From NCBI GenBank assembly GCA_014382085.1, contig JACNKJ010000156.1:1-18475 (forward strand): a stretch of 18,475 nt of DNA, in the 5' to 3' direction. The DNA comes from a bacterium. Its GTDB lineage: Bacteria > Krumholzibacteriota > Krumholzibacteriia > JACNKJ01. A program made the translations under genes and the position numbers. Of this stretch, positions 1 to 7,226 are shown piece by piece (the stretch's first letter is position 1; every line of letters starts with the position of its first letter). The notes below the pieces were generated by a model, which had not been told where the DNA came from, did not search any database, and saw only the letters and a program-made list of their open reading frames with translations.

Positions 1-1298
1 CAACGCATATGCTCGTTGACGGGTGCCAGTTTTTCTTCGGTGGTTTTTCGCGTGAGTACCCATCCCGTGAAGATGGCGATAAAAAAGCCGCCCACGGGCA
101 GGAACCAATTGCTGGCCATGTAGTCGAGAGTTCCGAATACGCCCTGCGTGGATTCGCGTCCGATGAGATTGATGCCCGAGAGGAAGTCGTTCCCGCCCAA
201 GCTAACTGCGCTCAAAGCGCCGAAGACGAAGATGCCCGCGGCCATGGTGAGCGTGCTTTGCTTGCGTTTCCAGCCGAGTTCGTCGATGGCGAAACTGGAG
301 ACGACTTCCAATAGACTGATGGTGCTCGATAGAGCCGCAAATGCTACGAGCAAGTAAAACAGCGCTGAAATGATGCCGCCGCCGGGAAGCTGATAGAAAA
401 CCGCCGGCAGGGTGGTGAAGAGAATGGTGGCGCTCTTGGACACATCGAAATCGAAACTGAAGATGATGGAGAACATGATGATGCAGGCCATGATGGCGAT
501 GACGGTGTCCAGGGCCGTAATCGTGAGAGCCGCTTTGGGAATGGAGTCGTCGCGCCTCATGTAGCTGCCGTAGGTGAGCATGGCGCCCATGCCGAGACTC
601 AAGGTGAAGAAGCTGTGGCCGAGGGCCTCGAGAACAGCGCCTACGGTCAGGTCACCGAAATTGGGTCGAAAAAGAAAGGTCATGGCTTCACGAAAGCCCG
701 GCGTGGTGGTGGAGTAGACCACCAACACGATGAGAATACTGAAGAGCAGGGGCATTAGGAATTTCGCAGCTCGCTCGATGCCCTTCTGCACGCCGAAGAT
801 GACCACGCCCGTGGTCAGGGCCATGAAAAGGAAATGCAGGAGAATTTGCTGTCCACTATCCTGGAGGAATCCTCCGAAGAAGGTTTGCAGGACGGCGGGA
901 TCGTGGGCCATCTGCCCGAGAGATCCGCTGAGCGCCATGACGATGTACCTGAGAGTCCAGCCCGCGACCACGCTGTAGTAGGAGAGGATCACAAAGCCCG
1001 TGATCACACCCAGGATACCGACTCCAGGCCAAAGGCTCGCACCGCGCTTGCCTTCGGCCAGCACGCGGAAGGTTCCCACGGGGTTCTTCTGGCCGCGCCT
1101 TCCGAGCAAAGTTTCAGCCACCATGACGGGAGCGCCGATGAGAAGAATGGCGAAGAGGTAGACCAGCACGAATGCGCCGCCGCCGTTTTCGTATGTGATG
1201 TAGGGAAACTTCCAGAGATTTCCCAGACCCACCGCGCTGCCCGAGGCTGCGAGGATGAATCCCAAACGCCCACTCCACTGTCCACGTTTCTCGGCCAT
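1..1298 (-). CDS. Sodium-dependent transporter, NSS/SNF family (LeuT/MhsT-like), C-terminus cut by window edge
   Basis: Reading the minus strand from the ATG at 1298 gives an open frame of 432 codons that reaches the left edge without a stop, so the gene is partial. The protein begins MAEKRGQWSGRLGFILAASG, and residues about 14-35 end in GLGNLWKFPY, the signature of the broken first helix of neurotransmitter:sodium symporters. Further family marks are the ENGGGAF stretch, a YYSVVAGW segment in the third helix, and GHSFFTLSLGMGAM for the unwound sixth helix. By family knowledge it is an inner-membrane importer of an amino acid or related solute driven by sodium; the substrate cannot be read from sequence. 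GGAGG lies six bases before the ATG. Most of the usual length of about 440-500 residues is present, so only the end is missing. It is divergent from the peptidase-hydrolase gene. Confidence 0.95.
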   Translation of the reverse strand, partial: MAEKRGQWSGRLGFILAASGSAVGLGNLWKFPYITYENGGGAFVLVYLFAILLIGAPVMVAETLLGRRGQKNPVGTFRVLAEGKRGASLWPGVGILGVITGFVILSYYSVVAGWTLRYIVMALSGSLGQMAHDPAVLQTFFGGFLQDSGQQILLHFLFMALTTGVVIFGVQKGIERAAKFLMPLLFSILIVLVVYSTTTPGFREAMTFLFRPNFGDLTVGAVLEALGHSFFTLSLGMGAMLTYGSYMRRDDSIPKAALTITALDTVIAIMACIIMFSIIFSFDFDVSKSATILFTTLPAVFYQLPGGGIISALFYLLVAFAALSSTISLLEVVSSFAIDELGWKRKQSTLTMAAGIFVFGALSAVSLGGNDFLSGINLIGRESTQGVFGTLDYMASNWFLPVGGFFIAIFTGWVLTRKTTEEKLAPVNEHMR

Positions 1299-1328
1299 CG
1301 AATCCTCCAAATTTGAATACCGCCGGAA

Positions 1329-1358
1329 AGCCTATCGGCGAGGGAAGGTGGGTGTCAA
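1329..1358 (-). promoter_or_regulatory. Candidate sigma70-type promoter of the NSS transporter
   Basis: On the minus strand a perfect TTGACA -35 box (plus positions 1353-1358) is followed after 18 bases by TAGGCT (1329-1334). The predicted transcription start falls roughly 25 bases ahead of the ATG at 1298, leaving room for the GGAGG ribosome-binding site. The -35 box is strong and the -10 box mediocre. Confidence 0.45.
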
Positions 1359-1372
1359 GAAAGCCTTGAGGC

Positions 1373-1398
1373 CCTTGGTTTTGGAAACAAAACCGAGG
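1373..1398. repeat. Inverted repeat forming a hairpin with a GAAA tetraloop
   Basis: Arms of 11 bases (1373-1383 and 1388-1398) pair completely apart from one G.T wobble and enclose GAAA, a GNRA-type tetraloop when read on the plus strand. No T tract follows on the plus strand, so it is not a classical terminator. It lies just upstream of the transporter promoter and could be a palindromic operator or a structured leader of the plus-strand gene. Confidence 0.5.
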
Positions 1399-1474
1399 AT
1401 TGCCGACAATTAAACCTATTCAGGTACAAATTACCTAATCGAGAAAATCCAAACTTGAATTTATGGTCAGAGCC

Positions 1475-1526
1475 TGCCAGGATCGTCTTGAGCCATTCAA
1501 GATCGAAGCCCTCACGAGTCCTGGCA
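1475..1526. repeat. Nested inverted repeat upstream of the peptidase-hydrolase gene
   Basis: Perfect 8-base outer arms, TGCCAGGA (1475-1482) and TCCTGGCA (1519-1526), enclose a second perfect 6-base hairpin, TCTTGA (1486-1491) and TCAAGA (1497-1502), with a 5-base loop. It ends about 100 bases before the start codon at 1625. It may be a structured leader, a regulator site or a remnant of a mobile repeat; the sequence does not decide between these. Confidence 0.45.
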
Positions 1527-1624
1527 CTTCCGGCTCCACAAGCGCTTCAATATATGTAAGCTAGACGATATGTTGAAAAGGCAGCCTCTTCAGTGGCCGC
1601 AAGAATTTTTATGCGGAAAGGGAA

Positions 1625-3430
1625 ATGAAAATGCCCAATAACGAATTCAAGAAGAATGCAAAGCCCGACATTCCTGATCTTCGAGATTGGATTTACCAGC
1701 CCGCCTTAATCCAGCTAAAGGCGAGCTTGGATCCTCCTCGGAATTTGCACGTGCTTCACCAGGAAAGTGAAGGCGCCTGCACGGGATTTGCCTTGGCCGC
1801 GGTCATCAATGTTCTGTTGCGTCGGGAGGTCAAGGACACCGAGGTGAGTCCTCGCATGCTTTACGAAATGGCCAAACTCCACGACAAGTGGCCCGGTGAA
1901 GACTACGAGGGATCGAGCTTGAGGGGCGCCATCCATGGTTGGAAGAATATGGGAGTCTGCCGGGAATCATACTGGCCCTACAAGGTGGACAGCCCGGGGA
2001 AGATCACCATTCGACGCGCCAAGGACGCGCGGAGCCAGACCATTGGAGCATACTATCGGCTCAAACCACAGATTACCGACTTTCATAGCGCATTGAATGA
2101 AGTGGAAGCCATTGCAGTGTCCGCTCAGGTGCATGACGGTTGGGATAATCCTGTGAACGGGAAAATCGAATTTCGCAAGACCGGTGAAGGTGGACACGCC
2201 TTCGCCGTGGTCGGTTACAACGACAAAGGCTTTTGGGTGCAGAATTCTTGGGGTGAAGATTGGGGAGATGGGGGACTCGCACTATGGAGCTATGAAGATT
2301 GGGTGGAGAACGTCATGGACGCCTGGGTCTTTCGCCTAGCCGTGCCCACGCCGCAGATTTTCGGAAAACAAACAAGGCTTACGATTCACAGCCATGACGA
2401 GAGTGGAAAGAGCAGCAAAAAGTCCGTGGCGCGTGCGGAAATTGCCGGCCACTTCGTTCACGTGGACGACGGCAAGTTCAAGGATTCGGATAACTACTGG
2501 AGTACTTTCGACGACATCGATCAAACGGCCGAACGCCTAGCCGCCAGCGACAAGTACAAACACCTGCTTATTTATGCCCACGGAGGTTTGAACGCCCCCA
2601 AACAGTCGGCCGGCAGAATCGCGGCGTTGAAAGACACCTTTAAAAGCAACGGTATCTACCCCTTCCATATCATGTACGACACGGGATTGGCCGAGGAATT
2701 GAAAGACCTCATCAATCGAAAACACGAAACCGGTCTCGAGATGGTCGGCGGAATTCCGGATTGGACCGATCCCTTCCTTGAGAGACTTCTAAGTCAACCC
2801 GGCCGCATGCTATGGGAGGAGATGAAGAAGGATGCGAAGGTGTCCTTTGCCGCCAGCGGGGCCGGGAAGAAATCCGTGAAGTGCCTCTTGGATCATCTCG
2901 ACGGGCGTCAGGACAAAATTAAACTGCATCTTGCCGGACACAGCACCGGAGGCGTGGTGCTTGCGCATTTGCTCGAGGCATTCGAGGATCGAAAAATGGA
3001 AGTGGAGACCTGCAGCCTCATGGCTCCGGCCTGCACGGTGGAGCTGTTCCTCAAGCTCTTCTTGCCAGTTCTGAGCGGAGAGACCGAGATCACCCTAAAG
3101 GATCTGACCATTTACAATCTGAACAAGAGTCTCGAGCTGGATGATACCGTGGCGGCCTATCGGAAATCCTTGCTTTGGTTGGTTTCCAATTCCTTCGAGC
3201 GAAAGAAGGGAACACCCTTGCTGGGAATGGAAGAGTATCAGGCCGAGGTAAAACCTCTCTTTGATACGCTGCAGTTCCGAATTTCAGATGGAACAAACGA
3301 GGGCAACAAGACCAAGAGCAAAAGTCATGGTGGATTCGACAATGATGAAACAACCATGAACAACATCCTGTTCAGAATTCTTGGAGGCCCCCCCGTTCAT
3401 TCCTTTGATAAGCAAACCCTGGACTACTGA
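1625..3430 (+). CDS. Fusion protein: papain-like C1 cysteine peptidase plus alpha/beta-hydrolase
   Basis: The 601-residue protein has two enzyme modules. Residues about 14-240 are papain-like. A PDIPDLRDWIYQP start typical of bacterial C1 peptidases is followed by Gln46 and Cys52 (in GACTGFA), spaced six residues apart as in papain, then His191 (GGHAFAVVGY) and Asn207 (QNSWG). Residues about 310-590 look like a lipase/esterase fold: LLIYAHGG (314-321), a GHSTGG nucleophile elbow with Ser440, a plausible acid at Asp506/507 and a late His568 (SHGGFDND). No signal peptide, membrane helix or inhibitory propeptide is visible, so a cytosolic, constitutively folded enzyme is inferred. The substrate is unknown. 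The ATG at 1625 has AAAGGG very close; the in-frame ATG at 1631 is better spaced, so the true start may be two codons later. Base composition is more AT-rich than neighbouring genes, which suggests an accessory or transferred origin. Confidence 0.85.
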   Translation: MKMPNNEFKKNAKPDIPDLRDWIYQPALIQLKASLDPPRNLHVLHQESEGACTGFALAAVINVLLRREVKDTEVSPRMLYEMAKLHDKWPGEDYEGSSLRGAIHGWKNMGVCRESYWPYKVDSPGKITIRRAKDARSQTIGAYYRLKPQITDFHSALNEVEAIAVSAQVHDGWDNPVNGKIEFRKTGEGGHAFAVVGYNDKGFWVQNSWGEDWGDGGLALWSYEDWVENVMDAWVFRLAVPTPQIFGKQTRLTIHSHDESGKSSKKSVARAEIAGHFVHVDDGKFKDSDNYWSTFDDIDQTAERLAASDKYKHLLIYAHGGLNAPKQSAGRIAALKDTFKSNGIYPFHIMYDTGLAEELKDLINRKHETGLEMVGGIPDWTDPFLERLLSQPGRMLWEEMKKDAKVSFAASGAGKKSVKCLLDHLDGRQDKIKLHLAGHSTGGVVLAHLLEAFEDRKMEVETCSLMAPACTVELFLKLFLPVLSGETEITLKDLTIYNLNKSLELDDTVAAYRKSLLWLVSNSFERKKGTPLLGMEEYQAEVKPLFDTLQFRISDGTNEGNKTKSKSHGGFDNDETTMNNILFRILGGPPVHSFDKQTLDY

Positions 3431-3476
3431 TCGCGGAGATTCATCGTGCGGATAGGACCTTAGAAGTTTCGTTTCG

Positions 3477-3505
3477 TTGACGAATTTGCCTCTCCTTGAT
3501 ACCTT
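3477..3505 (+). promoter_or_regulatory. Candidate extended -10 promoter of mfd
   Basis: TTGACG (3477-3482) and TACCTT (3500-3505) are separated by exactly 17 bases, and TG stands one base before the -10 box (an extended -10). The predicted start near 3512 gives mfd a leader of about 125 bases that holds the hairpin at 3517-3545 and the facing heptamer arrays. Confidence 0.4.
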
Positions 3506-3516
3506 CCCGTCATCGT

Positions 3517-3545
3517 GCCCCCCCCGGTTTACCGCCGGCAGGGGC
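3517..3545 (+). terminator. GC-rich hairpin, possible weak terminator or mfd leader structure
   Basis: Arms GCCCC...CCGG (3517-3527) and CCGG...GGGGC (3535-3545) form a 5 bp plus 4 bp stem with a small internal loop and a 7-base loop. A poor T-rich stretch follows, so termination would be weak. It could end the peptidase-hydrolase transcript or sit at the 5' end of the mfd mRNA. Confidence 0.3.
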
Positions 3546-3558
3546 TAACTGTGTTTGG

Positions 3559-3634
3559 AGTCCCCAGTCTCCGGTCCCCAGTCCCCAGGGCTGGAAATTA
3601 TCGGTTGCTGGCGACTGACTGGCGACTGGCGACT
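3559..3634. repeat. Facing arrays of the 7-bp repeat CTGGNGA
   Basis: On the minus strand 3559-3588 reads as four units: CTGGGGA twice, then CCGGAGA, then CTGGGGA. On the plus strand 3608-3634 reads CTGGCGA, a shortened CTGA, then CTGGCGA twice and CT. The two arrays face each other across about 19 bases and can fold back on one another. The right array stops two bases before the mfd ATG at 3637 and occupies the place where a ribosome-binding site would be expected. Related arrays occur at 7093-7115, 11486-11528 and 11574-11598. Confidence 0.8.
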
Positions 3635-3636
3635 TG

Positions 3637-6600
3637 ATGTCCTTCCTCGATCAATTGAAACTCCCGCTCAGCGGTGGCGCGGCCACCTTGAAGTCCGAGT
3701 ATGGCGCGGGATCCGCGCGCCATGTCCTCACGGGCCTGAAAGGTTCGAGTCTGGCTCTGCTTCTGGCGCGTTTGGATCGTGAACTGAATGACGGCAAACC
3801 CTGGCTGCTCCTGACCAGTCAGGCCAGCGAAGCCGAAGCCTTGGCGGAAGATCTCGTGAGCCTCGGCGCGGAAGGTGTGCGCCACTATCCCGAACTGGAA
3901 ATTCTTCCCTACGATCGACACAACGCCGACCGCAATTTGGTCAGTGCGCGCATCGAGGTTTTGGACGAACTGGCCGACGGCAAGGTGCGCTTCCTTTGCA
4001 TGAGCGCGCGCGCATGGATGCGTCGGGTCATCTCGCCCGACCTGCTTCGGGACCTGCGTTTCGAATTACGCGCAGGCGCCCAGCTGGACCTGGAAGACTT
4101 CCGCATTCGCCTGTCGGGCATGGGCTATCGCGAAGTGGGTTTGGTGGAAGAGCCCGGCGACTTCGCCGTGAAGGGCGGCATCGTGGATGTGTTTACGCCC
4201 ACGGCTGATGAACCCATCCGCCTCGAACTCTTCGGCGATGAAATCGAGAGCCTTCGCAGTTTCGATCCCAGCACGCAGCGTTCCACAGGCAAACAGGATC
4301 GCGCCCGCATCTTGCCCTGCTCGCAGGTGCTTCTCAGCGAGGAAGCACAGCGACGGGCCTTGCGCGAATTGCGAAAACAGTATCCCGCCGATTCTATTCT
4401 CGTGGAGGAGCTTTCGGCCAATTTCCTCGACGGCATTCTCTTCGAGGGCATCGATCGCTACAGCGCCTGGTTCGTGGATGAAGTTCCCCTCGAGCGCTAC
4501 TTGCCCAAGGGATATCGTGGCCTGCTCATCGATGAAGGAGCATTCCGCGAGCGATGGGATCGCATGAGCGCCGAGGTGCGCCGCCGCCACGAACGCGGTA
4601 TCGACAACGACGAAATGCTGCCCCCCGCCCATTGGAGCTTCCTGTTCGAAGATGATCTCGCCGCGCTTCTGGACGGGCCCGACATGCTCTTTGTCGAGGA
4701 TGAACTGGCCGAGGTCGTGGCGAGTCCCCGCGCACCGGTGTTGAAGTTCAAGTCCAAGGGGCAACCGTCCTTCGGTAGCAGTGTGAAGGAACTGCGTTCG
4801 GATCTCGAAAAGCTGTCCGGCGAAGGCTTTCGCGTTTGGATCTTCTGTGACAACAAGGGTCAGGCCGAGCGCCTTCGGGAAATCCTGCCGGGTATGGACG
4901 AGGTTCTCCAGTTACCCGTGGCCGACCTGCAGCACGGCTTTATTTTGCCCGATGAACGCATCGCCCTATACACCGACCACGAAATATTCGATCGCTACAA
5001 ACGCATCCGTCGTCGTCGCCGCCTTTATAAGGGAGCGGGGCCCATCCGCGACCGCAGCGTGCTGAGGCCCGGTGACTACGTGGTGCACGTTCAGCATGGC
5101 GTCGCACGTTATCGAGGCATCGAAAAAATGGACGTGCTCGGCGAGGAGCGCGAACTACTTCACCTGAGCTACGCCGAAGATCAGCAACTCTTTGTGCCTG
5201 TGGAGCAGATTCATCTGGTGGAACGTTATGCGCGCCAGGAAGATGCTTCCCCCAAACTCAATCGCCTGGGCGAGAAGGCATGGGTGCGAACGCGCAAGAA
5301 GGCCGAGAAGGCCGTGCGGCAACTGGCGGCCGAACTCATTCAATTGTACGCGCGCCGGGAGGCCAGTCGTGGGCACGCTTTCCCCATCGACACACCCTGG
5401 CAAAGCGAGCTCGAAGCCAGCTTCCTTTACCAGGACACACCCGACCAAGGCGCGGCCGCCGATGCAACCAAGCGCGACATGGAAAAACCCAAGCCCATGG
5501 ACCGCTTGGTTTGCGGCGATGTGGGTTTCGGTAAAACTGAAGTGGCTATTCGTGCGGCCTTCAAAGCCGTGCAGGGCGGCAAGCAGGTGGGCGTGCTGGT
5601 GCCCACGACGATTTTAGCCCAGCAGCATTTACAGACCTTCCAGGAGCGCCTGCGCGATTATCCCGTTCGCGTGGACATGCTCAGCCGTTTCCGCAAGGCC
5701 ACTGAAATCAAGAAATCCTTGGCCGACCTCGCCGCCGGCGACGTGGACATCGTCATCGGCACACACCGTCTGCTCGGTGCCGACGTAAAGTTCAAGGATA
5801 TCGGTCTCCTCATCGTGGATGAGGAGCACCGTTTCGGCGTGGCGCACAAAGAAAAGATCAAGCGCGCCCGCGCGGCGGTGGATGTGCTCACCCTCACCGC
5901 CACGCCCATTCCGCGTACCCTGAACATGTCCTTGGGTGGCATCCGTGACGTCTCGCTCATCCAAACTCCGCCGCGGGATCGCTTGCCGGTGCACACCGAG
6001 ATCATCGCCTTCGACGAAGAGGCCATTCGCGAGGCCATCCTCCGCGAGGTGGATCGCGGCGGGCAGGTTTTCTTCGTGCACAATCGCGTGGAGACCATCG
6101 ACGCCATGGCCGGCTTCATCCAGGAGCTGATTCCCGACATCAGCGTGGCGGTGGGCCACGGACAGATGAGCGAGCGCCAGTTGGAGAAGGTCATGGTGGA
6201 TTTCATCGAAGGCGAATTCGACGTCTTGGTGAGCACCATGATCATCGAGTCGGGTTTGGACATTCCCCGCGTGAACACCATCCTCGTGAATCGGGCGGAC
6301 CGATTCGGCGTGGCGCAGCTGCATCAGCTTCGCGGGCGTGTGGGCCGAAGTCGGCAGAGAGCCTACGCCTATCTCATGGTGCCCCGAGATCGCGGCATCA
6401 CCGAAGACAGCCGCCGGCGCCTGGACGCCCTGGTCGAATTCGATGAACTGGGAAGCGGCTACAAGCTGGCCCTGCGCGACCTCGAACTGCGTGGCGCTGG
6501 CAACATGCTGGGCGTGGAGCAACACGGCCATATGATCGCTGTGGGCTTCGACTTATACCTGCGTCTGGTCAACGAGGCCGTACGCGAACTTCGCGAGGGC

Positions 6601-7083
6601 AAGAGCTACTCGGGTCAGGTGCGCATCGAATCGAACCTAAACGCCTATCTACCCGATGCTTATATTCCCGATGCCGAGCAGAAAATGTCCCTCTACCAGC
6701 AGATGGGTCATGTGGACCGCCTGGAGACCGCCAAGGAGCTCCAAAAAGAGCTGCGAGATCGCTTTGGCCCACTGCCCCCTCCGGTAGAGAAGCTGTTCTT
6801 ACTCTTGGAGTTAAAGGTTCTAGCCCAGGCTGCCGGCGTAAGCGCACTCAAGTTGGGGAAGCGGACCCGCGTGGAGTTCCAGGAGGGCGCTATAATGGAG
6901 AAGAAGGTCATCGCATCCTTGGTGGAAACCTTCGGCCGAAGCCTTCTTTTTCGAGGGCAAACGCCCCTAACCCTGGAACTTCAAGGGGCCGGGGAGGATA
7001 CGCTACTGCTTACCCGAAGATTGCTCACGGCGCTGGAAGGACGGTTAGGGGCTGACCACGAACCGCTGACCGCCGACTGCTAG
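3637..7083 (+). CDS. mfd: Transcription-repair coupling factor Mfd
   Basis: At 1148 residues it has the usual Mfd length and full domain order. The N-terminal UvrB-homology region runs to about residue 340. The RNA-polymerase-interacting CarD-like domain (HVQHGVARYRGI) is near 480-535. The translocase carries Walker A GDVGFGKT (about 627-634), the DEEH box (about 728-731), TATPIPRTLNMSL and QLRGRVGRS (near 898), and a C-terminal regulatory domain follows. By family knowledge it pushes stalled RNA polymerase off damaged DNA and recruits UvrA for nucleotide excision repair. I chose the ATG at 3637; a TTG directly before it is also in frame. No ribosome-binding site is visible because the heptamer array runs up to the start codon. 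The last dozen residues are encoded by a GCTGACC-type repetitive stretch rather than conserved Mfd sequence. Confidence 0.97.
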   Translation: MSFLDQLKLPLSGGAATLKSEYGAGSARHVLTGLKGSSLALLLARLDRELNDGKPWLLLTSQASEAEALAEDLVSLGAEGVRHYPELEILPYDRHNADRNLVSARIEVLDELADGKVRFLCMSARAWMRRVISPDLLRDLRFELRAGAQLDLEDFRIRLSGMGYREVGLVEEPGDFAVKGGIVDVFTPTADEPIRLELFGDEIESLRSFDPSTQRSTGKQDRARILPCSQVLLSEEAQRRALRELRKQYPADSILVEELSANFLDGILFEGIDRYSAWFVDEVPLERYLPKGYRGLLIDEGAFRERWDRMSAEVRRRHERGIDNDEMLPPAHWSFLFEDDLAALLDGPDMLFVEDELAEVVASPRAPVLKFKSKGQPSFGSSVKELRSDLEKLSGEGFRVWIFCDNKGQAERLREILPGMDEVLQLPVADLQHGFILPDERIALYTDHEIFDRYKRIRRRRRLYKGAGPIRDRSVLRPGDYVVHVQHGVARYRGIEKMDVLGEERELLHLSYAEDQQLFVPVEQIHLVERYARQEDASPKLNRLGEKAWVRTRKKAEKAVRQLAAELIQLYARREASRGHAFPIDTPWQSELEASFLYQDTPDQGAAADATKRDMEKPKPMDRLVCGDVGFGKTEVAIRAAFKAVQGGKQVGVLVPTTILAQQHLQTFQERLRDYPVRVDMLSRFRKATEIKKSLADLAAGDVDIVIGTHRLLGADVKFKDIGLLIVDEEHRFGVAHKEKIKRARAAVDVLTLTATPIPRTLNMSLGGIRDVSLIQTPPRDRLPVHTEIIAFDEEAIREAILREVDRGGQVFFVHNRVETIDAMAGFIQELIPDISVAVGHGQMSERQLEKVMVDFIEGEFDVLVSTMIIESGLDIPRVNTILVNRADRFGVAQLHQLRGRVGRSRQRAYAYLMVPRDRGITEDSRRRLDALVEFDELGSGYKLALRDLELRGAGNMLGVEQHGHMIAVGFDLYLRLVNEAVRELREGKSYSGQVRIESNLNAYLPDAYIPDAEQKMSLYQQMGHVDRLETAKELQKELRDRFGPLPPPVEKLFLLLELKVLAQAAGVSALKLGKRTRVEFQEGAIMEKKVIASLVETFGRSLLFRGQTPLTLELQGAGEDTLLLTRRLLTALEGRLGADHEPLTADC

Positions 7084-7092
7084 GCAATCTGG

Positions 7093-7115
7093 CTGGAGAC
7101 TGGCGACAGGAGACT
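7093..7115. repeat. Short CTGGNGA heptamer array after mfd
   Basis: Three consecutive 7-bp units (CTGGAGA, CTGGCGA, CAGGAGA) plus CT begin ten bases after the mfd stop codon. They belong to the same repeat family as the arrays at 3559-3634 and 11486-11598, here as a single plus-oriented array. A related ctgg lies just ahead at 7089-7092. Confidence 0.7.
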
Positions 7116-7125
7116 CCTTCGCCCC

Positions 7126-7153
7126 TTGCCCTCGGGCGCGCCGGGGCTATAAT
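7126..7153 (+). promoter_or_regulatory. Promoter of the parvulin/SurA operon
   Basis: A perfect TATAAT -10 box (7148-7153) lies 16 bases after TTGCCC (7126-7131). The predicted start near 7160 leaves a leader of about 67 bases before the lipoprotein ATG at 7227. This indicates that the three isomerase genes and the S4 gene can be transcribed independently of mfd. Confidence 0.55.
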
Positions 7154-7166
7154 GCAGGGTCTCTGA

Positions 7167-7189
7167 CCGGAATGGCTCTCGCCTTCCGG
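7167..7189 (+). other. Hairpin in the leader of the parvulin operon
   Basis: CCGGAA (7167-7172) pairs with TTCCGG (7184-7189), and inside it GGC pairs with GCC around a TCTC loop with one bulged base. It sits early in the predicted 5' leader, about 37 bases ahead of the ATG. It could stabilise the mRNA; no known riboswitch is recognised. Confidence 0.4.
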
Positions 7190-7226
7190 ATAATCACTAC
7201 GGTCCTTGAATTGTGAGGTGTTGACC

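Larger units (their letters stand above)
1299..1624. other. Divergent intergenic region, relatively AT-rich
   Basis: This 326-base stretch separates two divergent genes and holds no convincing coding frame. It is visibly richer in A and T than the flanking genes, especially about 1405-1470. It contains a candidate promoter for the minus-strand transporter (1329-1358), a hairpin with a GAAA loop (1373-1398) and a nested inverted repeat (1475-1526). TA-rich motifs around 1551-1575 could serve as a -10 for the plus-strand gene, but I could not pair them convincingly with a -35. Confidence 0.6.

Noticed and set aside
834..1316. 160-codon plus-strand frame
   Set aside because: Antisense to the NSS transporter, which has clear family motifs across the same stretch.
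1475..1526. Possible integron attC site
   Set aside because: The nested inverted repeats lack the conserved attC end motifs, and no integrase or cassette pattern is seen.
3559..3634. Possible CRISPR array
   Set aside because: Units are only 7 bp, contiguous and without spacers, and no cas genes are present.
5629..6531. 300-codon and 207-codon minus-strand frames
   Set aside because: Both lie inside the conserved Mfd translocase region and overlap each other; high His/Asp content is typical of antisense shadows.
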